NCBI GenBank assembly: GCA_963930775.1 | Contig: OZ005706.1 | Coordinates: forward strand, 5,762,546 to 5,826,545 | Direction of reading: 5' to 3' | Length of the DNA stretch: 64,000 nt | Source: Cliona cf. orientalis | Taxonomy: Eukaryota > Porifera > Demospongiae > Clionaida > Clionaidae | Part shown: piece by piece, positions 11,240 to 21,690 of the stretch | Position numbering within the stretch: position 1 is the stretch's first letter | Layout of the letters: every line of letters starts with the position of its first letter | Notes under the pieces: model-generated | Told to the model about the DNA's origin: nothing | What the model saw: only the letters and a program-made list of their open reading frames with translations | The model's database searches: none | Program-made: the position numbers and the translations under genes

Positions 11240-12650
11240 TAGGATGTTCACTATGATCAGCTCCTGTGTCTGAGTATCCATGTAGACCAATGGAACCGGA
11301 CTATACACCAAGGATACTCAGGGTATCCCGGACTATCCAAGGATGTCCACCCATGACTAGCCCCATGCGCCTGAGTATCCCCGAGGATACTTGGGGTATC
11401 CCAGACTATCCGAAGACGTCTACCCACGACCAACCCCATGTGCCTGAGTATCCGATATCCCCGTACCCTTATGCCCAAAGTATCCAGGACTATCCGAGGA
11501 CGTCCACCCATGACCAATCCTCTGTGTCTGAGTATCCCCATATACCAAGGATACTTTGGATATGCCCGACTATTTGGGGATGTCCACCCATGACTGATGC
11601 CCTGTGTCTGAGTATCTGCATACTCCGAGGATACTCAAAGTATCTCGGACTATCCGAGGATGTCCACCCATGATTGATCCCCCATGTCTGAGTATCCATG
11701 TACACCGAGGATATATACTCAGGGTATCCCGGACTATCTGAGGACGTCCACCCACGATTGATCCCCCATGTCTGATTATCCCCGTACATCGAGGATACCA
11801 TGAGTGTCCCAGACTATCCGAAGACGTCCACCCATGATTAGACCCTGTGTCTGAGTATCCATGTACACCAAGGATACTCAGGGTATCCTGAACTATCCGA
11901 AGACGTCCACCCATGATTGATCCCCCATGTCTGAGTATCCATGTACACCGAGGATACTCAGGGTATCCCGGACTATCCGAAGACGTCCACCCATGATTAG
12001 CCCCTGTGTCTGAGTATCCATGTACACCGAGGATACTCAGGGTATCCCGGACTATTCGAGGACGTCCACCCATGATTGATCCCCCATGTCTGAGTATCCA
12101 TGTACACCGAGGACACTCAGGGTATCCTGGACTATCCGAAGACGTCCACCCATGATTAGCCCCTGTGTCTGAGTATCCATGTACACCAAGGATACTCGGA
12201 ATATCCCGGACTATCCGAAGACGTCCACCCATAATTGATCCCCCATGTCTGAGTATCCATGTACACCACGGATACTCGGGGTATCCCGGACTATCCGAGG
12301 ACGTCCACCCATGATTGATCCCCCATGTCTGAGTATCCCCGTACATTGAGGATACCATGAATGTCCCGGACTATCCGAAGACGTCCACCCATGACTAGCC
12401 CCTATGTCTGAGTATCCACGTACACCGAGGATACTCGGGAGTATTCCGGACTATCCGAGGACGTCCACCCATGATTGATTCCCCATGTCTGAGTATCCTC
12501 GTACATTGAGGATACCATGAGTGTCCCAGACTATCTGAGGATGTCCACCTATGACCAACCTCCAGTATCAGGCTGAGCATCTGTGTTCACTGAGGATACC
12601 CAGAATGTTCCAAGGATCTCCACCTCATGACTAATAGTTATAACCCCCTG
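11240..12650 (+). repeat. 80-bp minisatellite, left arm array (~17 units)
   Basis: The period is 79-80 bp, measured at 11,853, 11,933, 12,012 and 12,092. Each unit holds a hairpin (GAGTATCC...GGATACTC) and the word GACGTCCACCCATGA. The long apparent open frame on the minus strand follows from the repeat and is not a gene. Confidence 0.9.
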
Positions 12651-12908
12651 TCTCAGAGTATCACGGACTGATGTCCTTTTATGTATGGTTATTGATAAGC
12701 AGACTGATGATATTAACTACAAGGAGCAATATAAATAAATATTTGATCAGTACACCTACATGTATAATTGAAGAGGATTGTTATGTTGACAATTAATGGA
12801 GCATTTTAATTAACTATAATTAACCACATACTTGTAATAATTTTGATAATGGATAGAATTGTTCAATTCCAATCAGAGCAGCATTTAATGAAATGTCAAA
12901 AGTGCATT

Positions 12909-13059
12909 TCAATTTGTACGGGAAGTTTTGGTGGGTGTTTCAGGAGTAGGAGTTGAATCACCTGTTGAATCACCTGTTGTTCGCTTTCGAGGGGATTGGC
13001 GCCTATCATCAGGAGTAGGAGTAGTCACAGCAGTTTTCTTGGCATTTGCGATACTCTGC
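12909..13059 (-). CDS. Orphan exon-like frame in the centre of the 4-kb element
   Basis: On the minus strand, a TTATTACAG acceptor at 13,060 precedes an open frame of about 50 codons ending in a stop at 12,909. It is basic and Ser/Thr/Pro-rich (SIANAKKTAVTTPTPDDRRQ and then a DSTGDSTPTPETPTKTS-like tail) with short internal duplications. It could be the last exon of a gene carried by the element or a chance frame. I do not recognise it. Confidence 0.25.
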
Positions 13060-13311
13060 CTGTAATAATTAAGAGATGAAATTAATAATGTGTGCACAAA
13101 AAAATTTGCTGGATAAAAATTCCAGCTACATTGTTTTGCAGAAATTTTCTGTGGAATATTTTTTTGCCAATAAAGTCAAGCTCTGTAAAGATTAATGCAG
13201 GGCAAAATGTTATGATAACATTTTATTTATGATAGCAGATAATGAAATTGGCAAATTTTGTTTTCCTGGTAAGTAGTTGTGTACACCGTATTTCTCTCCT
13301 AGTTGGAAAAG

Positions 13312-14420
13312 TTGGACGTCCTTGAATAGTCCGGGATACCCCAAGTATCTTTGTTGTACATGAATACTCAGACACAGGGGGTTGATCATCAGTGGACATC
13401 CTCGGATAGTCCAGGATACCCTGAGTATCTTCGGTGTACGGGGATACTCAGACATAGGGGTTGATCATGGGTGGGCGTCCATGGATAGTCTGGGATACCC
13501 TGAGTATCCTCGGTGTACGCGGATACTCAGACACAGGGGGTTGATCATCAGTGGACATCCTCGGATAGTCCAGGATACCCTGAGTATCTTCGGTGTACGG
13601 GGATACTCAGACATAGGGGTTGATCATGTGTGGGCGTCCATGGATAGTCTGGGATACCCTGAGTATCCTCGGTGTACGCGGATACTCAGACACAGGGGGT
13701 TGATCATCAGTGGACATCCTCAGATAGTCCAGGATACGCTGAGTATCTTTGGTGTACGGGGATACTCAGACATAGGGGTTGATCATGGGTGGGCGTCCAT
13801 GGATAGTCTGGGATACCCTGAGTATCCTCGGTGTACGGGGATACTCAGACATAGGGGTTGATCATGGGTGGACATCCTCGGATAGTCTGGGATACCCTGA
13901 GTATCCTCAGTGTACGGGGATACTCAAACATAGGGGTTGATCATGGGTGGGCGTCCATGGATAGTCTGGGATACCCTGAGTATCCTCTGTGTACGCGGAT
14001 ACTCAGACACAGGGGCTAGTCATAGGTGGACGTCCATGGATAGCCTTGGATACCCCAAGTATCCTCGGTGACCACGGATACTCAGACACAGGGGCTAGTC
14101 ATGGATAGACATCCTAGGATAGTCCGGGATACTCAGTGTATCCTCAGTGTACTTGGATATTCAGACACAGGGGCTAGTCATGGGTGGACATCCTCGGATA
14201 TCTGGGATACGCCAAGTATTTCCAGTGTATGGGGATACTAAGATACAGTGTCTAGTCATGGGCAGACGTCCTTGGATAATCCAGGATGCCCCGAGTATCC
14301 TCAGTAGCTATATTATGTGGATGCTCAAACACAGGAGGTTGGCCATGGATCCTTGGATAGTCCAGGATATTTCCTCAGGTATTATGTGATACTCCAGTTA
14401 TCTTCGGTAGTTCTGTGTGC
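13312..14420 (-). repeat. 80-bp minisatellite, right arm array (inverted)
   Basis: The same unit as the left array in reverse orientation, about 14 units. From about 13,380 to 13,860 the units alternate between two variants (CATCAGTGGACATCC and CATGGGTGGGCGTCC types), giving a 160-bp higher-order period. The far end is degenerate. Confidence 0.9.
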
Positions 14421-14533
14421 ATGATGAGAGTAGCTCATCTACATGTACATTGTTGTACATTGTATATACCCCATTTACACACTTTGGACATCCAAGATAA
14501 ATGTAGGATAGTCCTCGGGTCCACTGGACTACC

Positions 14534-14870
14534 TAGTCTCGCGCGCCAGCCCCTCCTACCCAAAGAGGGAGAAAGGGTCTGGTCAAATGCCTTTAGGGCT
14601 CGTGTCCCCGCGCACTGTATAGTGCGCGCCAATCAGATGCACGGAATAAAGTCACATGACTGCGCGGGCATGAAAGGAATGCAAATTAATGATTATGCGC
14701 GTGCGCGATCGTGCCCCAGTACAATGGAATGTTAATTTAAATTTGTATTTCTTATTCACGCACACCAGAAATACGTGACGTCATGCATTCCTCGGCGACA
14801 CGGGTCCTATACGCATTTGACCAGACCCCTTCTCTCCGCGTGCGTGAAAGGGGGCTGGCTCGCGAGACTA
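14534..14870. mobile_element. MULE-like MITE (TAGTCTCG ends), copy 1
   Basis: It begins TAGTCTCGCGCGCCAGCCCC and ends GGGCTGGCTCGCGAGACTA. It is flanked by a 9-bp direct repeat TGGACTACC (14,525-14,533 and 14,871-14,879). A 9-bp duplication is typical of Mutator-like elements. It is inserted in the right arm of the 4-kb element. A second copy with its own 9-bp repeat is at 38,973-39,323. Confidence 0.8.
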
Positions 14871-15085
14871 TGGACTACCCTCCAGACAGGGGCATTTGAC
14901 TTGCATGTATTCGGTATTTGTCAAATCCCCTATCATTTCCCCACCCTGGAAGGGGATAGAGTGGGGATTTGACAGACGAGGCTGGCCCCACCTTACGGGA
15001 AGTTGACGAGTTCATTAATCAAATCCCCACCTTGCCCCTATGGTGCCCGGGAGGGTAGTGGGGCATTACATTGATAGGTGCATTA

Positions 15086-15511
15086 GGCCACTCCAAATGG
15101 GAATATAGTTTCCCGTCCTGGCTTCCTGCATTTTACATGCGGGCGGGCGCCCATTACCATTAACCATTATTATGAATATCATTATGAGCACAATGAATAT
15201 AATTAAAATTCTTGATCCCACAACTGTGCACGTGCATACAAGGAGCATGCTAGCCCTATAGGCCTAGCCAGCGCTACCGCTAGCTAGCTAGCGCGCGCTG
15301 ATAGCAGCACCTTGACAAGAAGGGGCATTATTATCATGAAAGTAAGGTAAGTACACACATCACCGTTGGTTGCTAGCTTCAAATTCATGAAGCAGTACTG
15401 CTCCTAGCTAGCTACAACCATAAATAATGGACATAATGGTCAAATGAAGCGGTAGCATCAGAGAGAGGCGGGCGGTGGACGGGAAACTATGTTCTCATTT
15501 GGAGTGGCCTT
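15086..15511. mobile_element. MITE with GGCCACTCCAAATG ends
   Basis: The terminal inverted repeat is GGCCACTCCAAATGGGAATA on the left with its complement on the right. TTA is repeated at 15,083-15,085 and 15,512-15,514, again a PIF/Harbinger-type target. It abuts the right end of the 4-kb element, sharing one TTA. Confidence 0.7.
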
Positions 15512-15859
15512 ATATAAATATAGGCTGAAAGAAGATTGAAAGCTTAAATACTTGAATGAAGGCTCACCTGCCGTGATCGGGGGAAGGGGAGGGAGGGATG
15601 AAGATGAACAGCTCGCTTAGCTAGACGCGACACCCACAGCTGATGCACTCAAAAACAACCACGCGTAAATATGTGCTGAGTCAGCAGCTTCTACATGTAC
15701 ATGTGACTTACGAGCCCCGCCCACTGCAGATGGGAATCCCCCTCCACCGCAGTGCCAGCGAAGCAGTTCTGCCATTTGCCTCTGTACAGCTCGTCAAGCG
15801 TAGGAACCTCCGTCTCGGTGAAGAGATTTATGATAGATCTACCAATCATCTATATTCCT

Positions 15860-15982
15860 TCATTATTTTGTGGAATTGACAGCACGAAAAGTCTCCCCGT
15901 ACTCTGACGTGTGTCGATAAACATCCGCGGGCCATTTTGCTGCTTGTTATACACCAGTCGAGATTCCATCACCAGTGCTCCG
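15860..15982 (+). promoter_or_regulatory. Conserved 5' region of gene B (ATAAACATCCG...CCATTTTG)
   Basis: The block before the start codon, with ATAAACATCCG and GCCATTTTG at 15,915-15,940, is shared with gene D (32,921-32,940). The core alone is shared with C (25,894-25,914) and E (38,911-38,930). The complement AAAATGGCGG is a YY1-like initiator motif. The role as core promoter is inferred. Confidence 0.45.
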
Positions 15983-18900
15983 ATGATGGATGGAGTTGAT
16001 CTCGACATTTCCCAGGCTCGTGCCAATCTTCTCCCTGACAAGTATGGTCGTCGCCGGATTAGCGGGGTCCTTGCAATTAGGAGGTTGTCCAGCCGTCACT
16101 ACAAGAGGCAGATGAGCGAGGGGGACGTGTGTAGTGTATGGGTGCTACTGCTCCTTCTCGTCTGCTCCCTGCATCACGTGATTCACTCCAAGCATTGGAG
16201 ATCATTCAAGAGACGCCATTGGCTCCTTGTCTTCTTTGTGTCTTTGCCGCTGGGTTTTTGTTGGAAGATCGTAAAGAAATTATTGACTGTGGTTTGTAAG
16301 ATCATGTTCAAACTGTTGGCTGTAGTTTGTAAGATTGTAAAGAAACTATTCAAACCGTTGGCTGCAGTGTGTGGTACATTGGTGATTGGCTGCAAGTTTT
16401 ATTATCTTCTGTGGCTGTTTCTCAAATGGTGTTTCCTAACGGCAGAACTTTGTAAACAGCTAGATTACAGTGCAACCAGACCGAGCCAGGATGTGGTGGG
16501 GTCAAAGGTCACCAAGAAGGAGCCAGTTTGCCACGTTTCTTGTGAGGTATTTGTGTCCTCTGGAGTGGGGTGGGTGTGGTCTGGGTCAATCCAGCTTCGA
16601 GCAGCTCAGCTGGTCATACGTCAACGACTCATCTTGTCTGGAGATGTGGAACTCAACCCTGGACCAAGTGAGAAATGAGTGATATTATTCATCATAGAAT
16701 GTTTATGATGATACATATTGTATTTTCTAGATGGTCAAGAAATGGAGGCAGTACTTGCATCAGTGGATGATACTGTATTTGGTAAGTGAAGTTAATTTTC
16801 ATGCAATTAACAGATCTGAAATTTATTGTGGATTCTATCCACAGAAAAAAAGCATTGGAATATTTTGATCATCGAGTGTAAATCATTGTCTAGCAATTGG
16901 GAAAAAGTCAGTGGATATCTGGGCCTCTCCTTTGAGACCATCAAACAGGACAACCCGAGGGACAGCACTGGCTGTTGGAATGAAGCCCTCAAGCACTGGA
17001 TCAAACAAAACTATGACACGAAGCTGTTCGGCCAACCATCATGGAGGAGTCTTCTCAAAGCTGTGGCCGAGGTAGACAAACATCAGTTTCAGAAGTTGGC
17101 AACAGAACATCAATGTGAGAAAACAAAAACTTCTTTGTAATTATTATCTTATCTATTACTGCTGGTGGCATCTTAATACAGGTACTGATGATAAACATCA
17201 GGATAGTAAGGAGTGTGCAGAAACTGCTTCTGGTGAAGCTCAAACTAGCTCCAGTGACTCTAGAGGTTCATTGCTATAATATTATTATAGGACTGAATTG
17301 TTATCAGTTTCAATTTGTATTATACATGTAGGTATTGTTCAAGGTGGTTCAGAATTGGTGCCAGCCGTGGCCATTGCTGAGTCCATTCCCTTCACTGCTC
17401 CTAAGCATAAACAACAAATTTTTGAGCAATGTAGTTTCGAGTCTGAGCAAATGATATTCAAATTTCAAAAACTATTCACGTCCACAAAAAAATCTCTACG
17501 CGAGGAAAAAGTCTCAGTTGCTGAGCTTATCAGTCATTTGGAGTGCTTAGGATCCATCAAACCAACATATGTAGATATTGGTCGATCTCCACTGCGAAGC
17601 CAGCTACCAGGACTAGCTGATGTTAAGACTGTCGATGCTGTCATGTCTGTTGTCAAGGACTACTGTTCATTCTTCAACTACCACATGGTGGAGCACATCA
17701 TCGACGAATTTGGGACGAAGCAAGACAAGGAGAACATGGCCAGCTACAAAGAGGACTTCACCAAGTATGCCGAGTGCTGCATTACACAGTGTCCTTCAGA
17801 GGTTGGGAAAATGAGTGAAGAGGGGTGCGCTAACTTATTCGTAGCGCTGGATGATTCGTTTGACAATTGCGCCGTCAGTCACCTCAATGTATTCATTGGC
17901 AACTTGCGGAAGATCCTGAAGATTCCTTCTGATGTGGCGCTCAGGCTGTGTCGTATTAATCTCGGAAGCATCAAGCTGATCTTTCAGATCCCTCTTTCTG
18001 TCCAGCAAGCCATCTTTCCTCTCTCCAGTGAGCAGGAAGCAGAGTTATCCAGTCTAGGTGTTGTACAGCTCTCCTGTGGGGACTACCAGTTCATTCCACA
18101 ACAGACTGAGGTAAAGTTAACAGACCCTAGTGGATTGAGTAGCTCCATTTTCTGTGTTTCCAGGAAGTGGTAGAGGAGCCAGCGACTGATGGAGACTCAG
18201 ACCACACTGATAGTGGGGCAACTCTCGACAGCAAAAATACATGTGAGTTAGCGTAATTTTTTTGTACTCTGGATCATCCATGTTTTCAATGCTACATGTA
18301 GCTAAATGCAGTTTTAAAGATGTGGGAATGGGCCTGGGGACAATAGGCACTGATCCAAAAATTTTGCATGGAAGGTGGCTACCACTAGTAAATACTGGTG
18401 CAAGGGGGTGGCTGATTGATAAATAAATGGTGGACGTCTCCAACACTATTACTTACGTTTCGGTTTGGCTAGCCACCCTATCTACCTCCCTGGACTAGCG
18501 CCTGGATGGGCCTTCATTTTGATTCCACAATCGTGTACATGCACAGGACGGGTATGGCACTAGATGTACAAACCATTGTTTGGAGCATACCCTTAACAAT
18601 GGTGCTCCCCTCTCTCTCAAATTAGACAGCGATAAACATTTATTCATCCTTTAATTAGTGTTCACCATGATGCATCTATACATCCAGTGTGCAACACATG
18701 CAGGGGCGTAGCCAGGATTTTCTGAGGGGGTTTCCTAGCAGTTGCGCGCGAAGCGCGCGCGAAAAATTTGAAGGCCACGCCCACTTTCGGCCACGCCCTC
18801 TAATTAACGATCGCCATTTTTAGCAAGATTTTGCTAGATTCTCGAGATTTTGGCAGAGAAAAGCACAAAAGGAGGAGATCTAGGCTAAGTTTTAGGAGAT

Positions 18901-21316
18901 TTTAGTGCCTGTACATTGAATCTGGAAACCAAGGGGGTTTCCTGATAGCTAAATCATACTAAGATAATACTGAATCTGACTGCCAGGGGGGGTTTCCGGG
19001 CAACAAGGAAACAACTAAGCTACGCCCCTGACATGTATGGTGGTGCAATGATCAAAATAGCTTAGTATTGCTCTACAGATATTATTGTGAAATAGTCTGT
19101 TGCATATTAATTCAAATGCCCCCATACCGGTGAGCGTGTCAGAGAAACTAAATTTTGCGTGACTTATTAAACTTGTAACTCAAATCTGCACTAGTACTCA
19201 GCGTTCTCTTCACATCTGCTGCATATCGTAGCTGCTCAGGCTAACCCCCACTATATTAAAGGCCCTGCATATTTCTATACTTCTTTGTGTGACAGACAGA
19301 CAGACAGACAAGCATAATGGATTGCTTTACTCCTTGCTGCGCATGCGTGTGCGGGGTAACAATTTCTGGAGCATTTCCTTATGATTTATGGTTTATGGCT
19401 TCAGTTTTGACAATCTAGCCATATTATTATGCATTTTAATTATACAGTGATAAATATCTATTTATCCTTTAAATGGGTAGTACCTGTCTGTGACTTTAGT
19501 TCTCTCATCCACTATCCTCGATTTCTACTCTACTCTACTATCTGCCTCGCTGCATGATCTATCATGGTACTTTTTACCCCGCGTGCATGCGCAAGGGGTA
19601 AAGCAATCGGTTTGTCTGTCTGTCGTCGTCGTTGTTGTTGTCGTCGTTGTCGGTACGAAAATCGCCAGATCTCGCTTTCTAGGCATCTGTGCGTGCTGTA
19701 AGCACAACCAATCAGTAGATATCGGTGAAAAACTGATTTGTACGTGCTTCAAAGTGCTCAAAAAGGCTTACTAGTGCTATAAATTGTGCATTTTCTGTTC
19801 AGCATGCTTATGGTTTATTGACCACACCCAGCATAATAGTATGCTAGTGTGACTGCGCATGCTCAAGTTCAGTGTTGGAAAGGGACGTCAAGTCATAAAA
19901 CGGCTATAATATGCCGCAGAGTGTTGCAATACAGTGACTACAGAGCGCGCGGGGTATGTGCTCTACAGAGCTCTAGTTCTAATCTGTTGTCCCACTAGCT
20001 GCTCCTGCTTATGACTGTCGAACTCAGACTCCCGCTATAATATACAGGCCCTGCATGGCGCTAGTCTATTATTTTATGTGATTATAGGTGATGTTGAGTT
20101 GTCATCGATGGTTGCTGGACTGGCTGTGGGCAAACCTGGGGATACTGCCTCCATCAGTGCTGACTCAGCACTAGGGAGGAGCAGTGTTATCACTGGCACT
20201 ACAGCCGGAGTGACACAGTTCAGTGAGGTGAGTCAGATCACTGACTGCTACTGGTCTGGGCTGTTCTAATGTCCCATATTCCATCCCCAGGATCTGGTGG
20301 ACAGAGAATTAGGTGATCTTGGAATGGGAATGGGACATGGTACATGTATACCTGGTGCAGCAACTAAAAATGAACTACATCTAGCATCGGGGAGGGGAAG
20401 TTTGAAGAAAGTAAGAGAACTCATTGAGGAGAAGCAATTTGATCCACTACAGAAAGAAGACCGGTTTGGAGTGAATGCTCTTCACTACTCAGCTCGACAT
20501 GGACAGCTTGGAGTGCTGAGATATTTCATCAAAGAGAGGGGATGTAATCCAGCGAGTCAAGACAATCGAGCATTCACACCTCTTCATTATGCAGCTCTTG
20601 GTAAACATCTTGATATAGTGTGCTATCTGGTTGCCGAGCAACAGATGGATCCACTGTGTTGTGTTGATGATGGCACTACTCCACTACATCTAGCTTCTCA
20701 GGCTGGGGATATTAATATCGTGAGATATCTAGTGAATGAACTAAGCAAGTTTCTTCTACTCAATGACATAGTCACTAGCAGAGGCAAAGATGGAGCAGCT
20801 CCTATCCACCTCGCAGCTTTGTATGGACACTTGGAAATAGTAAAATTCTTCGCCGCTGAACTTAAGTGTGATCCTACTATTGCTCTACCTGTTGAGTACC
20901 AGGGTAGGACTACTAGGCTTGGAGGTAGAATTGCCCTTCATGATGCTGCCCAAGGAGGACATCTGCACATCGTCAAATACTTAGTAGAACAGTGTAACTG
21001 TAATCCATCGCACTTGGACAGTGAGAGAGTTACACCACTGCACATGGCAGCTCAGTATGGTCATCTTGAGGTAGTGCAGTACCTCACCCTGGAGCAGCAC
21101 TGTGATTCACTGTGTATGGCCAAGAATAACGACACTCCTCTTCATGTTGCTGCCTACTGTGGCCACCTTCAACTTGTTAGATTCTTCGTTGAAGTGCTCC
21201 ACTGTCCTCCTGACGTTAGAGGATGGCACAACATGACACCACTGGACACTGCATGTAGCCAAGGTCATCGCCATGTTGTAAAATATTTAGAGTCCATTCA
21301 TCCTGAAGTTCTGTAA
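15983..21316 (+). CDS. Cluster gene B: multi-pass leader-2A-Death-unknown domain-ankyrin protein, intact
   Basis: Eight exons: 15983-16667, 16731-16781, 16845-17114, 17182-17265, 17332-18110, 18164-18242, 20088-20227 and 20291-21316. They total 3,114 bp, giving 1,037 codons plus stop with no break. The start is the ATGATG at 15,983, conserved in gene D. Residues 1-228 have a basic N-terminus, hydrophobic segments at about 50-67, 80-95 and 126-154, and end in GDVELNPGP. Residues ~246-335 form a Death domain (CWNEALKHWIKQNY, SWRSLLKAVAEVD). ~363-623 is the conserved unnamed domain (VVKDYCSFFNYHMVEHIIDE, LDDSFDN, FPLSSEQEAELSSLG). Acidic and Ser/Thr linkers follow, then about nine ankyrin repeats (697-1037). 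If the 2A motif skips, products of 227 and 810 residues result. It may act in Death-domain innate signalling; this is inference. Confidence 0.85.
16640..16666 (+). other. 2A-like ribosome-skipping motif, gene B
   Basis: It encodes GDVELNPGP, fitting the D(V/I)ExNPGP consensus at which ribosomes skip the final Gly-Pro bond. The upstream context LRAAQLVIRQRLILS is helical and hydrophobic, as in active 2A sequences. It is the last complete codon block of exon 1, and the splice donor follows one base later, so the break falls at the exon and domain border. Confidence 0.85.
18701..19030. mobile_element. MITE (CAGNGGCGTAG family) in intron of gene B
   Basis: It begins CAGGGGCGTAGCCAGG, ends CTACGCCCCTG and is flanked by the 5-bp repeat ACATG. 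Gene C carries the uninterrupted sequence (TACATGTATGG, near 29,697-29,707), which gives an empty site. Confidence 0.85.
19571..19990 (+). repeat. Dispersed repeat R, copy 2
   Basis: A close match to 10,508-10,895 with the same ends and the same TCGTCGTTGTTGTTG stretch. A short inverted piece of its start lies at 19,300-19,370, next to a GACA microsatellite. It is in the intron of gene B before the Gly/Ser/Thr exon. Confidence 0.6.
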
Positions 21317-21690
21317 ATTTTATTTTAATTAAATTTTGTGTTCATCACGGCGTGTAATTCTTCTTTAGCTATTAAATTTTTATGTCTGTGTCTATTGTTT
21401 TTTGATGATTAATTTTTGAGCCAAACACACGACAATAGTGCTCATTGCTGATTGGATTGATGTTTATGGAGGGTGGAGCCAGAGGTTGTATAATTTAATT
21501 AATCAGTTCCTTAAGCATTACATCATCAGCCTCCGCCCCCAACACACACCACACATGTCACAAATTAAACATTTAGCCTGGCAAACAGTATGCATGCACT
21601 AGAATAATAATATTATATTTTCAGTAATTTGTAATTCAGTTATACTTTAGTGATTATGAGTCAAGTACCAGACTAGACCAAACAATAATT
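21317..21690. other. Conserved 3' flank of gene B
   Basis: A/T-rich 3' flank that matches the flanks of C (31,179-31,550), D and E, including CTCCGCCCCCAACACACACC. It is part of the duplicated unit. No gene is seen. Confidence 0.5.

Larger units (their letters stand above)
11080..15082. mobile_element. 4-kb inverted-repeat element with minisatellite arms
   Basis: The ends read TGCACCTATCAATATAATGC and its near-perfect complement, and TTA is repeated on both sides (11,077-11,079 and 15,083-15,085). The inverted homology continues inward (CCAGTGGACCCATGGACTGT at 11,185 against its complement near 14,520) and then into two arrays of the same ~80-bp unit in opposite orientation. A 660-bp single-copy centre separates the arrays. 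A 3-bp TTA duplication fits the PIF/Harbinger group. No transposase is visible. Confidence 0.7.

Noticed and set aside
11570-12358. 262-codon minus-strand frame in the left satellite arm
   Set aside because: It follows from an ~80-bp repeat whose variants happen to avoid stops. The inverted arm gives a similar frame on the other strand.
11240-14420. CRISPR-like regular repeats
   Set aside because: Units are contiguous 80-bp minisatellite copies without unique spacers, in a eukaryotic genome.
16640-16666. The NPGP motif as a remnant of a virus or retroelement
   Set aside because: No polymerase, capsid or reverse-transcriptase sequence is nearby. The motif is in frame at the same exon border in four host genes with normal splice sites.
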